A stretch of 9,337 nucleotides of DNA. Source: Candidatus Hydrogenedentota bacterium. GTDB taxonomy: Bacteria; Hydrogenedentota; Hydrogenedentia; Hydrogenedentales; CAITNO01. The stretch lies in NCBI GenBank assembly GCA_903822375.1, contig CAIJOU010000409.1, positions 1 to 9,337 of the forward strand, given 5' to 3'. The position numbers and the translations under genes were made by a program. This document shows positions 1 to 5,697 of this stretch, one piece after another. The notes beneath the pieces were generated by a model, which was given only the letters and a program-made list of their open reading frames with translations, was not told where the DNA came from and did not search any database. Positions within the stretch are counted from its first letter, which is position 1. Every line of letters starts with the position of its first letter.

Positions 1-756
1 GATGTGGCGTTGGCCGCGGCCCGAGACAGCATTCAGGCATTCCCCGGAGAACCGGGCGCCTGGGGCATGCTGGCGCAGGTGTCCGGGGAACAGTCGGCTC
101 TGCCGGAACTGATATACGCCGAGCGGACCCGGTTGCTGGCCCTGATGCCAGGAACCTCCGTACCGGCCCTGGTGGACGCGGCCTGCGCGGAGCCACCGCC
201 CAATGCCGGGGCGGTCATGCAGGTCGCGGAAGAACTTGCGGCCCGGGCCGTTCACATGGACGGCTCCAATCCGCAGGACCGCATCAAACGCGAGCTGTCC
301 TGGGCTGCTCCGCTCCTGAAGAGCGCCGCACTGAAGTCCGGGGCAACGGCCCCCGATACGGCTGGAATCGTTGCGGCCTGTGCCCTTGTGTACAACACGG
401 CGCAGATGTGGCCCGAAACGGAGGCCGCCTGCGCCGAGGCCCTGCCGAACGCGGCCCCCGACGCCCAGGCAACACTCCACCTGCTTCATTCCAACGCGCT
501 GGCACAACTTTCCCGCAAGGACGAGGCCCTCGCCGCAGCCCGCGAGGCGGTGCAGAATGCGCCAGGCCGGATGGACGCGCAGTGGAATCTTGCACAGCGG
601 CTGACGGAGACGGGCAGGGACAAAGAATCCGCGTTCGTTTACAAGATGCTGATTCAACAACTGCCCAACACTGCCCCGCAGTACGGCCGCATCGCACAGG
701 AATATGCCCGGGTCCTGCAGCAGTTACAGACTTCCGCGCCGGGAGCCTCCCCATGA
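1..756 (+). CDS. TPR-repeat protein, 5' truncated by window edge
   Basis: The reading frame is open from base 1, so the true start most likely lies upstream. A GTG at position 4 could be read as a start, but no Shine-Dalgarno sequence can be seen before it. 251 residues are visible. The C-terminal third (about residues 150-225) reads as tetratricopeptide helices: an ALAQLSRKDEALAAAREAV unit, then DAQWNLAQRLTETGRDKESAFVY, with the small/large alternation and the final Pro of TPR units. The rest is Ala-rich and helical without a recognised catalytic motif, and no membrane segment is visible. TPR proteins are scaffolds for protein contacts, so a function cannot be assigned from this. The stop codon overlaps the start of the next gene (ATGA at 753-756), which suggests translational coupling with the anchored TPR protein downstream. 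The two may form one complex, by inference only. Confidence 0.85.
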   Translation, partial: DVALAAARDSIQAFPGEPGAWGMLAQVSGEQSALPELIYAERTRLLALMPGTSVPALVDAACAEPPPNAGAVMQVAEELAARAVHMDGSNPQDRIKRELSWAAPLLKSAALKSGATAPDTAGIVAACALVYNTAQMWPETEAACAEALPNAAPDAQATLHLLHSNALAQLSRKDEALAAAREAVQNAPGRMDAQWNLAQRLTETGRDKESAFVYKMLIQQLPNTAPQYGRIAQEYARVLQQLQTSAPGASP

Positions 757-1499
757 GTGCGGACCCAAGAATGACACGCGGCGTGTTTTGTCGGGCCACC
801 CTTCTGGCTCTTGCCGGAGCGCTGACCGCGACCGCCGGATTGACTTGGTACGCGCACTTTGGTCGCGTCTTTCTAACCCAGGGAGACAACGGTGTGTCCC
901 GCCTCTTTGTCGGCGAGGCGGAACGGCTGGGCGATGCGGGCTGTGCGGACCAGGCGCTGGTCCTGTATGACAAGGCGTTCCGCGCCGGGTTCGGCTATCC
1001 CCCGGACAAGAGTCGGGCACTGACGTTGAAAGGCCTGCTGCTTTGGCGCGCAGGCCGGGTGCGGGATGCGGCGGAGGCGCTGTCGGCGGCGGTGTCAGGC
1101 AGCGCGCCGAACTTTGACGGCGCGCAACCGCTCGTGGAAGCGCTGCTGCACCTCAAGCGCATCGATGAAGCCCAGTCCGTGGTGGGCCGTTGGCGCGAAG
1201 CACTCAAAGACAGCGCCGCACCGCAGGCGCGGGCGGACATGCTGTATTCGGCGGGACGTGCAGCGCAGGAGCGGGGCGATTTGAAGGGCGCGCGCACGGC
1301 GTATGAGGAAAGTGCAACCCTGGTGCAGGGTGGTTTGGCGGACTACCGGGTCGGCGTGCTGTGCGCGGAGGCGGGAGACTCTGCAGTAGCCAGGAAGCAT
1401 CTGGAGCGGTTCCTGCTCGGCGGAGCCTCCGGCGCGGAGGCGGCGAAAGCCCGCGAACTGAGCCGGTCCATCAAGACCGCTTTGGCCGCCCCAAAATAA
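753..1499 (+). CDS. Membrane-anchored TPR-repeat protein
   Basis: This 248-residue protein starts at ATG 753, which has a well-placed GGGAG (741-745, 7-base spacer) and overlaps the upstream stop codon. The frame is open upstream, but that part is out-of-frame sequence of the previous gene. Residues about 11-33 form one hydrophobic segment after basic residues (ATLLALAGALTATAGLTWYA), read as an uncleaved signal anchor. It would place the rest outside the cytoplasmic membrane. TPR-like helix pairs follow at about residues 85-118, 158-191 (ADMLYSAGRAAQERGDLKGA) and 197-225. No enzymatic motif is seen. Pairing with another TPR gene suggests a scaffold or assembly role in the envelope, but the partner is unknown. 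It ends eight bases before the stem of a hairpin that terminates the convergent unit; on the plus strand that hairpin is not followed by a clear T-tract. Confidence 0.85.
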   Translation: MSADPRMTRGVFCRATLLALAGALTATAGLTWYAHFGRVFLTQGDNGVSRLFVGEAERLGDAGCADQALVLYDKAFRAGFGYPPDKSRALTLKGLLLWRAGRVRDAAEALSAAVSGSAPNFDGAQPLVEALLHLKRIDEAQSVVGRWREALKDSAAPQARADMLYSAGRAAQERGDLKGARTAYEESATLVQGGLADYRVGVLCAEAGDSAVARKHLERFLLGGASGAEAAKARELSRSIKTALAAPK

Positions 1500-1537
1500 A
1501 AACACGTGCGTTGTCCCTGCAAACAGGCCAACGCACG
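1490..1537 (-). terminator. Intrinsic terminator of the minus-strand small-ORF unit
   Basis: On the minus strand a 9-bp perfect stem (CGTGCGTTG at 1505-1513 with CAACGCACG at 1529-1537) encloses an inner 4-bp stem (CCTG 1516-1519 with CAGG 1524-1527, loop CAAA). The transcript then reads GTGTTTTTATTTT, a good T-tract. In the plus direction the hairpin is followed by a mixed sequence, so it is strong only for leftward transcripts. The T-tract lies over the last codons of the TPR gene. A minus-strand terminator here implies real leftward transcription from the small ORFs. Confidence 0.8.
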
Positions 1538-1572
1538 CGTGCTTGAACTTGTCGCGCCCTTCAGGCTCGAGC

Positions 1573-1797
1573 TTAGATGCCGAGACCGGTCAATCCGGTT
1601 CCCGTACTGCTGCTGGTGCCCGAGTTGGTGTCCGAGGTGGTGCCGCTCGGGCCGGTGGACTTCCAAGGCTGCTGCCGCGGAACCAGCAAAAGCCGGTCGA
1701 TAATTGCCGTGGTGCTTTCCAGCTTGATTTGGTAATTGCTGATCTGGGCAGCGGCGGGCACACGACTGACAGCCGCTATATGGCGAAACCGTTTCAT
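1573..1797 (-). CDS. Hypothetical small protein, 74 aa, Ser/Thr/Gly-rich tail
   Basis: I do not recognise this protein. Its ATG (1797) follows a GAGGGAGAG Shine-Dalgarno sequence at a normal distance, 20 bases after the stop of the 42-aa ORF, so the two look like one operon. The N-terminus is basic (MKRFRH). Residues 15-23 contain AAAQISNYQIK, which matches AQTSNFQVFK in the upstream peptide. Next comes an amphipathic stretch ending IIDRLLLV, and from about residue 46 a low-complexity tail of Gly, Ser and Thr (GTTSDTNSGTSSSTGTG). There is no clear signal peptide or membrane helix. The tail uses GC-ending codons (ACC, GGC, AGC, TCG) as in neighbouring genes, which supports coding. A promoter upstream and a terminator downstream frame the unit. 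Whether it is a secreted peptide, a modified-peptide precursor or a small regulator cannot be told. Confidence 0.6.
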   Translation of the reverse strand: MKRFRHIAAVSRVPAAAQISNYQIKLESTTAIIDRLLLVPRQQPWKSTGPSGTTSDTNSGTSSSTGTGLTGLGI

Positions 1798-1817
1798 GTG
1801 AGGCTCTCCCTCTGTAT

Positions 1818-1946
1818 TTACATTGTCATCTGAAAGATAAACTCAATCGCCTGATCGACCAGTCGTTCGAGGAATTCCTTGAACACCTGGAAATTTGATG
1901 TTTGGGCCATTTGAGGCTTTCGCGTAATGGTCCGGTGATGCTTCAT
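1818..1946 (-). CDS. Hypothetical microprotein, 42 aa
   Basis: I do not recognise this short ORF. The frame is open further upstream to 2072, but ATG 1946 is chosen because it has the strongest ribosome-binding site in the window (GGAAGGAG, about 10 bases before the ATG) and because a longer form would start at the -35 element, ahead of the transcription start. The peptide has a basic N-terminus (MKHHRTITRK), then AQTSNFQVFK, then an amphipathic helix of acidic and aliphatic/aromatic residues (EFLERLVDQAIEFIFQ). The AQxSN[F/Y]Q[V/I] core recurs in the 74-aa ORF that follows. Shared residues there use different synonymous codons (CAA/CAG, TCA/AGC, CAG/CAA), as expected for an old protein-level duplication. 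No cysteine, signal peptide or known family motif is present. It is the first gene of a two-gene minus-strand unit. Confidence 0.6.
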   Translation of the reverse strand: MKHHRTITRKPQMAQTSNFQVFKEFLERLVDQAIEFIFQMTM

Positions 1947-2037
1947 CGCTATGCTTCTCCTTCCCGCGCGCCACAGCCTTGCGGGAATAATGCGCGGTTC
2001 CTGGCCAACCGACATCACCACACAACTGCGGTGATAC
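1947..2037 (-). promoter_or_regulatory. Structured 5' leader of the small-ORF unit
   Basis: The predicted leader is about 90 nt. At its 5' end is a 9-bp hairpin with one G-U pair (2014-2022 with 2027-2035, 4-base loop), which could protect the transcript end. Near its 3' end a perfect 7-bp GC-rich inverted repeat (TTCCCGC/GCGGGAA, 1981-1987 with 1961-1967) finishes right at the ribosome-binding site: the last two bases of the second arm are the AA of AAGGAG. A competing pairing is possible between CCGCGC (1997-1992) and GCGCGG (1969-1964), which uses part of the same arm. This could be a translational switch, but no known riboswitch consensus is recognised. Confidence 0.4.
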
Positions 2038-2043
2038 CCCATA

Positions 2044-2072
2044 TTCATAGCATGCGCCGCACAATTTGTCAA
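2044..2072 (-). promoter_or_regulatory. Sigma70-type promoter for the small-ORF unit
   Basis: On the minus strand, a perfect -35 TTGACA (2072-2067) is followed by an exact 17-bp spacer and a -10 TATGAA (2049-2044), which matches TATAAT at four of six positions including the key first A and T. The expected transcript start is near 2037. This is the best promoter match in the window and points only toward the two small ORFs. Confidence 0.7.
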
Positions 2073-2215
2073 CTATTTTCTGGGTGTCGCCCAATTTTGC
2101 CAATCAATGTTGCCGACCAAACGCAACCATGGCCCTGCGTTGCACCTTTGGTTCCATCGGTCATGTCTTCGCAGGGGCTTTCCTGAAATGGCCCGTTTGG
2201 CCCATCTTCGCGGGC

Positions 2216-2248
2216 GGTTTGCGCCACAAAGGGCGCAACCTCCATAAT
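2216..2248 (+). promoter_or_regulatory. Candidate kinase-operon promoter with overlapping palindrome
   Basis: A possible promoter is TTGCGC (2219-2224), an 18-bp spacer, and CATAAT (2243-2248), giving a start near 2255 and a leader of about 20 bases. The -35 element and spacer lie inside an inverted repeat: GGTTTGCGCC (2216-2225) and GGCGCAACC (2232-2240), complementary except for one extra T, around ACAAAG. A palindrome at this place would suit a repressor operator, or it may simply be a hairpin. The -35 match is weak beyond TTG. Confidence 0.4.
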
Positions 2249-2275
2249 GACGCACACTTTTTCTAGGGAATGACC

Positions 2276-3073
2276 ATGGGCCTGCCGAAAATCCTTGCCT
2301 CAGACGAATTCGAGACGCGTACCACGGGGCGGATGCGGCTGATCGTGCGTCGCGACGGGGGCGACGACATTGCCCAGGCGCTGACCACGGCGGAGAATTG
2401 CACACCCGTCCAGCGCGCGGAGCGGGGTGCCTTGCGGAGTTTTCCATGGATGGCAGACCGCCGGGGATTGGTGCGGGTCTGTCACCGGGGCGGCTTTATT
2501 GCCTGCCTGGTTAAGGACCGTTACCTTCTCGTGAACCGTCCCGGCCGGGAGTTCGCCGCCCATCGGCAGGTGGAACAGCGGGGTCTGCCGGTGCCGCGGG
2601 TTCTTGGTGTCCTTTGGGAACGGCACGGACCGTGGGTGAATGGGGCGCTCGCGACCGAACTGCTCCCGGGTCCTGACCTGCTCGCATGGCTGCTCGCACA
2701 CTCCTCGGAAGAACCGCTTCCTGAATGCGACCGAATGATGCAGGACGTTGGCCGGTTGGTGCGAGACATGCATGAACACGGCGTGTGGCATGCCGACCTT
2801 CAGGTCAGGAATGTTGTTGTTGCGGGGGGGCTCCCCCACCTCATCGACCTTGACCACGCTGTTGTGGGTGCTGTTCCGGGCAGGATTCAGCGCGGCCGCA
2901 ATCTCCTGCGGTTTCGGCGCTCCCTGCAGAAGAACGGCCTGCCGGAGTCCTGCTTTTCGGCATTCCTAGCCGGCTACGGTGACCCGGCGGGTGCCGGTAT
3001 TCCGGCGTGGCTGGACAAGGCATATCAGTTCAGAGGCATTTTTTCAGAGCGTCTGCGGGGCAAGAAAACATGA
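2276..3073 (+). CDS. KdkA-like Kdo/WaaP-family sugar kinase
   Basis: The 265-residue product resembles 3-deoxy-D-manno-octulosonic acid (Kdo) kinase, which phosphorylates Kdo of lipid A precursors at the inner face of the cytoplasmic membrane with ATP. Visible landmarks, in order: RGG (71-73) and KDRYL (80-84) as in the KdkA N-lobe; GLPVPR (103-108); an E128LLPG hinge-like stretch; the catalytic loop HADLQVRN (172-179, with D174 and N179); LIDLD (189-193, with metal-binding D191); and NLLRFRRSLQK (209-219), which matches the end of KdkA proteins. The length suits the family. ATG 2276 is chosen over ATG 2270 because AGGG (2265-2268) lies 7 bases before 2276 but only 1 base before 2270. No membrane segment is present, as expected for a peripheral enzyme. 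The stop overlaps the next kinase gene. The acceptor sugar is inferred, and heptose or another glycan is possible. Confidence 0.75.
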   Translation: MGLPKILASDEFETRTTGRMRLIVRRDGGDDIAQALTTAENCTPVQRAERGALRSFPWMADRRGLVRVCHRGGFIACLVKDRYLLVNRPGREFAAHRQVEQRGLPVPRVLGVLWERHGPWVNGALATELLPGPDLLAWLLAHSSEEPLPECDRMMQDVGRLVRDMHEHGVWHADLQVRNVVVAGGLPHLIDLDHAVVGAVPGRIQRGRNLLRFRRSLQKNGLPESCFSAFLAGYGDPAGAGIPAWLDKAYQFRGIFSERLRGKKT

Positions 3074-3918
3074 GCACTATCAATACGGACACCACGTCGA
3101 AGGACCCCATGTGTCCCCTGAACTTCCGAATACTTCGGCAATGGGGCAAGCGGATATACCTCCGCAACGACGTGACCGACAAACAGTTGGAGACCCTGCT
3201 CACAAGTCCCGGAGAGGTCCTCAAATCCTCGCGCAAGGCGGAAGTGCGACGTGTGGGGCACTGGGTGGTCAAAGAGAGCCGTGCGAGCATGGGCGTAAGG
3301 ACCGTTCGTCACACCCTGCTACGCAACCGCTATCGCCGTCCCTGGCTGTCCGCCCACCATCTGCGCGCGAACGGCGTGCACGTGCCCGAACCGCTGGCCT
3401 TCGTGGAAAAGCGGCGGCTTGGCCTGATTAGCGGAACGGTCTGTGTCTTTCAATACCTTGCGGGACAGGTCAATTCGGAAGAGTTTCTGCTGTCCCTGCT
3501 CAAGCAGGGGGCGGGGGCGGATGTAATCGGCGGATTCTTGGACCGTTTGGCCGACGCAATAAACAGTATAGAGGCGGCCGGAGCCCATCACACCGACCTT
3601 TCGGGAAAGAATGTATTCACCCGCGAGGGCGACCGTTTCTTCTTTATTGACCTTGACGCAGTCTCTCTGGACTCCGCCATTGACGAGAAAGAACGGTTCA
3701 AGAATCATGTTCAATTGTACGATTCCTTTTGTGATGCCTTAAACGACTCGCTTATGGTGCCCTTCATCGAAAAGATGCTCCCGGCCGAAATCGACCTTCG
3801 GGTGTGGATGCCCCGGGTGCGCAAGGCTCAACAGGAGCGTCGCGCTGCCGTTGAGGCCAAATGGGAGAAGCAGGGCATTCGTCCGCGCCGCATTCGTGAC
3901 GAACTGCCCGGGGCGTAG
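3070..3918 (+). CDS. Lipopolysaccharide kinase InaA/WaaP-like protein
   Basis: This 282-residue protein belongs to the same broad superfamily as the gene before it but is clearly different in sequence. Seen: the N-lobe lysine in WVVKES (K68); RRPWLSAHHLRANGVHVPEP (89-108), typical of WaaP/InaA proteins, where an R-W-x-A segment precedes the GxxVPEPLA turn; FQYLAG as hinge (127-132); the catalytic loop HTDLSGKN (174-181, with D176 and N181); and FFIDLDA (191-197, with D194 for metal). All expected kinase residues are present, so it should be active. The C-terminus is basic and helical. ATG 3070 overlaps the previous stop (ATGA); the frame is open to 3007 but that part is out-of-frame sequence of the upstream gene. 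WaaP-type enzymes phosphorylate core heptose and strengthen the outer membrane through cation bridging. Here a second step on the same core is inferred from the pairing, with the acceptor unknown. Confidence 0.75.
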   Translation: MSTINTDTTSKDPMCPLNFRILRQWGKRIYLRNDVTDKQLETLLTSPGEVLKSSRKAEVRRVGHWVVKESRASMGVRTVRHTLLRNRYRRPWLSAHHLRANGVHVPEPLAFVEKRRLGLISGTVCVFQYLAGQVNSEEFLLSLLKQGAGADVIGGFLDRLADAINSIEAAGAHHTDLSGKNVFTREGDRFFFIDLDAVSLDSAIDEKERFKNHVQLYDSFCDALNDSLMVPFIEKMLPAEIDLRVWMPRVRKAQQERRAAVEAKWEKQGIRPRRIRDELPGA

Positions 3919-4223
3919 CATCCACGGTTGTAAGGCCATCCCCTGGCGAGCACAAGCGCGGCAGGCCGGACCTTCGGCTGGACATAGTGCGAAAAAGGCT
4001 TTATGTCTCCCCTCCCGGTCTGTTATAGTTGGGCATCCAGAGAGCCGACCCGAGGTTGGGCCCCTTGCGGCCAGACAAAGTGTACATTCTGTGAAACCTG
4101 AGGGTAATGTTTTGCAGTCTGAAGAGTAAGGTGTTGTTGGTAGAACAAATTCTGCTTCTTGTGACAGTGGTTGAGAGGGTTTGCACAGCGGACGGTTGAC
4201 TCTTTGGGATCGCAGTACCGGGT

Positions 4224-4254
4224 AGTGTTTCTGGGTAATATGATTCATAACACT
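4224..4254 (+). promoter_or_regulatory. Possible promoter/operator region of the efflux operon
   Basis: TATGAT (4239-4244) is a good -10 candidate, about 80 bases before the membrane-fusion gene, but no matching -35 lies 16-18 bases upstream. It is flanked by a perfect 6-bp inverted repeat, AGTGTT (4224-4229) and AACACT (4249-4254), a layout seen with operators that cover the -10. Six base pairs could occur by chance. Confidence 0.25.
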
Positions 4255-4271
4255 GGTTGTCCCCTGCGTTT

Positions 4272-4290
4272 CGAAAGGTCCGAAAGGGTC
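4272..4290 (+). repeat. Imperfect tandem repeat CGAAAGG(G)TC
   Basis: CGAAAGGTC (4272-4280) is followed directly by CGAAAGGGTC (4281-4290), differing by one inserted G. It lies in the likely 5' untranslated region of the efflux operon. Two copies only; function unknown. Confidence 0.4.
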
Positions 4291-4323
4291 CAAGGGATGC
4301 ACAGGTACCATTTGGGAGCGTCT

Positions 4324-5622
4324 ATGTTGAATCGAGTACTTATCTTGGCAGTGTGTTTTGGGGCGTTGCTGGTGGGCGGGTGCAACAAACCCGTTGAGGG
4401 GGCCGCTTCGGACGACAAACAGCAGGCAACGAGCGGCGATGCACAGGGCGGCGGCGCCAAGAAGTCGGAATCGGAGCGCATACTGATCCCTGTGGAAGTG
4501 TCTCATCCCCAACGCGCCGATATCTCGGCCTATTTTGAGACCACCACCCGCATTGTGGCGGAAAAACGGGTGGAGGTGCTGTCCAAGGGAACGGGCATGT
4601 GCCTTTCGGTAAACGCCGAAGAGGGTGACCGTGTGAAGGCAGGCACCGTCCTGGCGGAACTGGACAAGACAGAAATGGACGCCCAGATGCGCCAGACGCT
4701 GATCCAAGTCGAACAGCGGAAGACCGCCTATCAGATCGCCGAACGCAGCGTGGCCGAGGGTATCGGCGCCCCCGTGGAGCGCGACAACACCAAATTCGCC
4801 TATGATCAGGCCAAGGCGCTGCTCGACATCAACCAGGCGCAGCTAAAACACCAAACCATCACGGCGCCCATCGGCGGCGTGGTGACCCGTCGAAACATCC
4901 AAACGGGTCTGCTCGTATCCCCCGGCATGCCGGTATTCTCGCTGGTGGACACCGACTCCTACGTGCTTCCCATCCAAGTGCCTGAAAAAGAGCTTTCCCG
5001 CCTGTCGGTGGGACAGGAGGCCCGGGTGCGCGTGGACACCATGGAGGGACAGGAGTTCACCGCCAAGGTCCGGCGCATCAACCCGAGCGTGGACCCACTC
5101 AGCGGCACGGTCAAGGTTGTGCTCGACTTCACCGCCGAAGACAAGACAAAACTGCGGGACGCCGCGTTTGCACGCGTGCGGCTGGTCATGGAAACGCACA
5201 AGAATGCGCTGGTGGTTCCGAAGGATGCGGTGATCGAAGAGAATGCCCGAATGTATCTTATGACGGTGCTACCCGAGCCTCAGGCAAACGGTCAGGGCCA
5301 GCCGACCACGCCGGCCGCAACGCCGGAGGCCGCGGCCAAGCCTGAAGAGAAGGCGTATGTTGCCCAGCGGGTTGAAGTGAAGACCGGGCTGGAAGACAGC
5401 AACAACATAGAAGTCCTTTCCGGAGCCGATGACAACACGCAGGTGGTGGTGCTGGGCCAGCACACGCTCAAGCAGAACTCCTACGTGACCATCACCAGCG
5501 CCGAAAAAGAGCTTAAGGCCCGCGAAGGCGTGTCTTTCGACGATGCGATCGCCGCCGCGAAAAAGAAGTCCGAGGCGGAGGCCAAGAAGCAGAAGGAGAT
5601 GGAAGAGGCCGCCGCCAAATAG
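4324..5622 (+). CDS. RND efflux membrane-fusion lipoprotein (HlyD/AcrA-like)
   Basis: This is the periplasmic adaptor that links an RND permease to an outer-membrane channel. ATG 4324 is chosen over upstream in-frame starts because GGGAG lies just before it and because it begins a textbook lipoprotein signal: MLNR, hydrophobic core, VGGC with Cys20 as the lipidated residue. A flexible Gly/Ser/Gln-rich linker follows (21-50). The barrel-sandwich halves are at about 80-115 (GDRVKAGTVLAELD) and 178-210 (ITAPIGGVVTRRN), with a short coiled-coil hairpin (116-176) between. The beta-barrel covers about 212-290 and a membrane-proximal domain follows. The total is 432 residues. Oddities: a Pro/Ala/Gln-rich insert inside the last domain (about 317-343), and a C-terminal tail of Lys, Glu and Ala (about 396-432) that looks like a charged helix. 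The permease start is only 75 bases downstream, so the two are co-transcribed. Confidence 0.9.
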   Translation: MLNRVLILAVCFGALLVGGCNKPVEGAASDDKQQATSGDAQGGGAKKSESERILIPVEVSHPQRADISAYFETTTRIVAEKRVEVLSKGTGMCLSVNAEEGDRVKAGTVLAELDKTEMDAQMRQTLIQVEQRKTAYQIAERSVAEGIGAPVERDNTKFAYDQAKALLDINQAQLKHQTITAPIGGVVTRRNIQTGLLVSPGMPVFSLVDTDSYVLPIQVPEKELSRLSVGQEARVRVDTMEGQEFTAKVRRINPSVDPLSGTVKVVLDFTAEDKTKLRDAAFARVRLVMETHKNALVVPKDAVIEENARMYLMTVLPEPQANGQGQPTTPAATPEAAAKPEEKAYVAQRVEVKTGLEDSNNIEVLSGADDNTQVVVLGQHTLKQNSYVTITSAEKELKAREGVSFDDAIAAAKKKSEAEAKKQKEMEEAAAK

Positions 5623-5697
5623 GCTGCCTTGCCCCCGAAAAGGATATCACACAGGATGCGCGCCCATGCGCGCAATGCAACCCGGCGGATCGCTCGA

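Larger units (their letters stand above)
3919..4323 (+). other. 405-base intergenic gap before the efflux operon
   Basis: No convincing gene is present. The frames crossing it on both strands run far into the flanking genes and have no ribosome-binding site. No strong terminator for the kinase genes is seen: GCCG/CGGC near 3965-3980 lacks a T-tract. TATAGT (4024-4029) could be a -10, but its -35 region (around TTATGT, 4001-4006) is poor. TTGACT (4196-4201) has no -10 at normal spacing. Confidence 0.5.

Noticed and set aside
408..752. Upstream extension of the second TPR gene to an ATG at 408
   Set aside because: It is Arg/Pro-rich out-of-frame sequence of the preceding TPR gene and lacks a ribosome-binding site; ATG 753 has GGGAG and an ATGA overlap.
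284..973. 229-aa minus-strand frame
   Set aside because: It is antisense to both TPR genes with Arg/Ser/Pro-rich composition typical of a shadow frame in GC-rich DNA, and has no recognisable domain.
1843..2103. 86-aa minus-strand frame starting MAKLGDTQKIVDK
   Set aside because: The sigma70-type promoter of the small-ORF unit lies inside its 5' end, so its start would not be transcribed from it, and it overlaps the 42-aa ORF in another frame.
3965..3985. Possible terminator after the second kinase gene
   Set aside because: The stem is only four to five base pairs and no T-tract follows.
4171..4323. N-terminal extension of the membrane-fusion protein to 4171 or 4297
   Set aside because: It would bury the lipoprotein signal peptide inside the protein; ATG 4324 has a GGGAG and gives a proper VGGC lipobox.
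3739..4707. 322-aa minus-strand frame across the kinase end, the gap and the adaptor start
   Set aside because: It is antisense to two well-supported genes, including the lipoprotein signal region, with no ribosome-binding site or family motif seen; composition is shadow-like.
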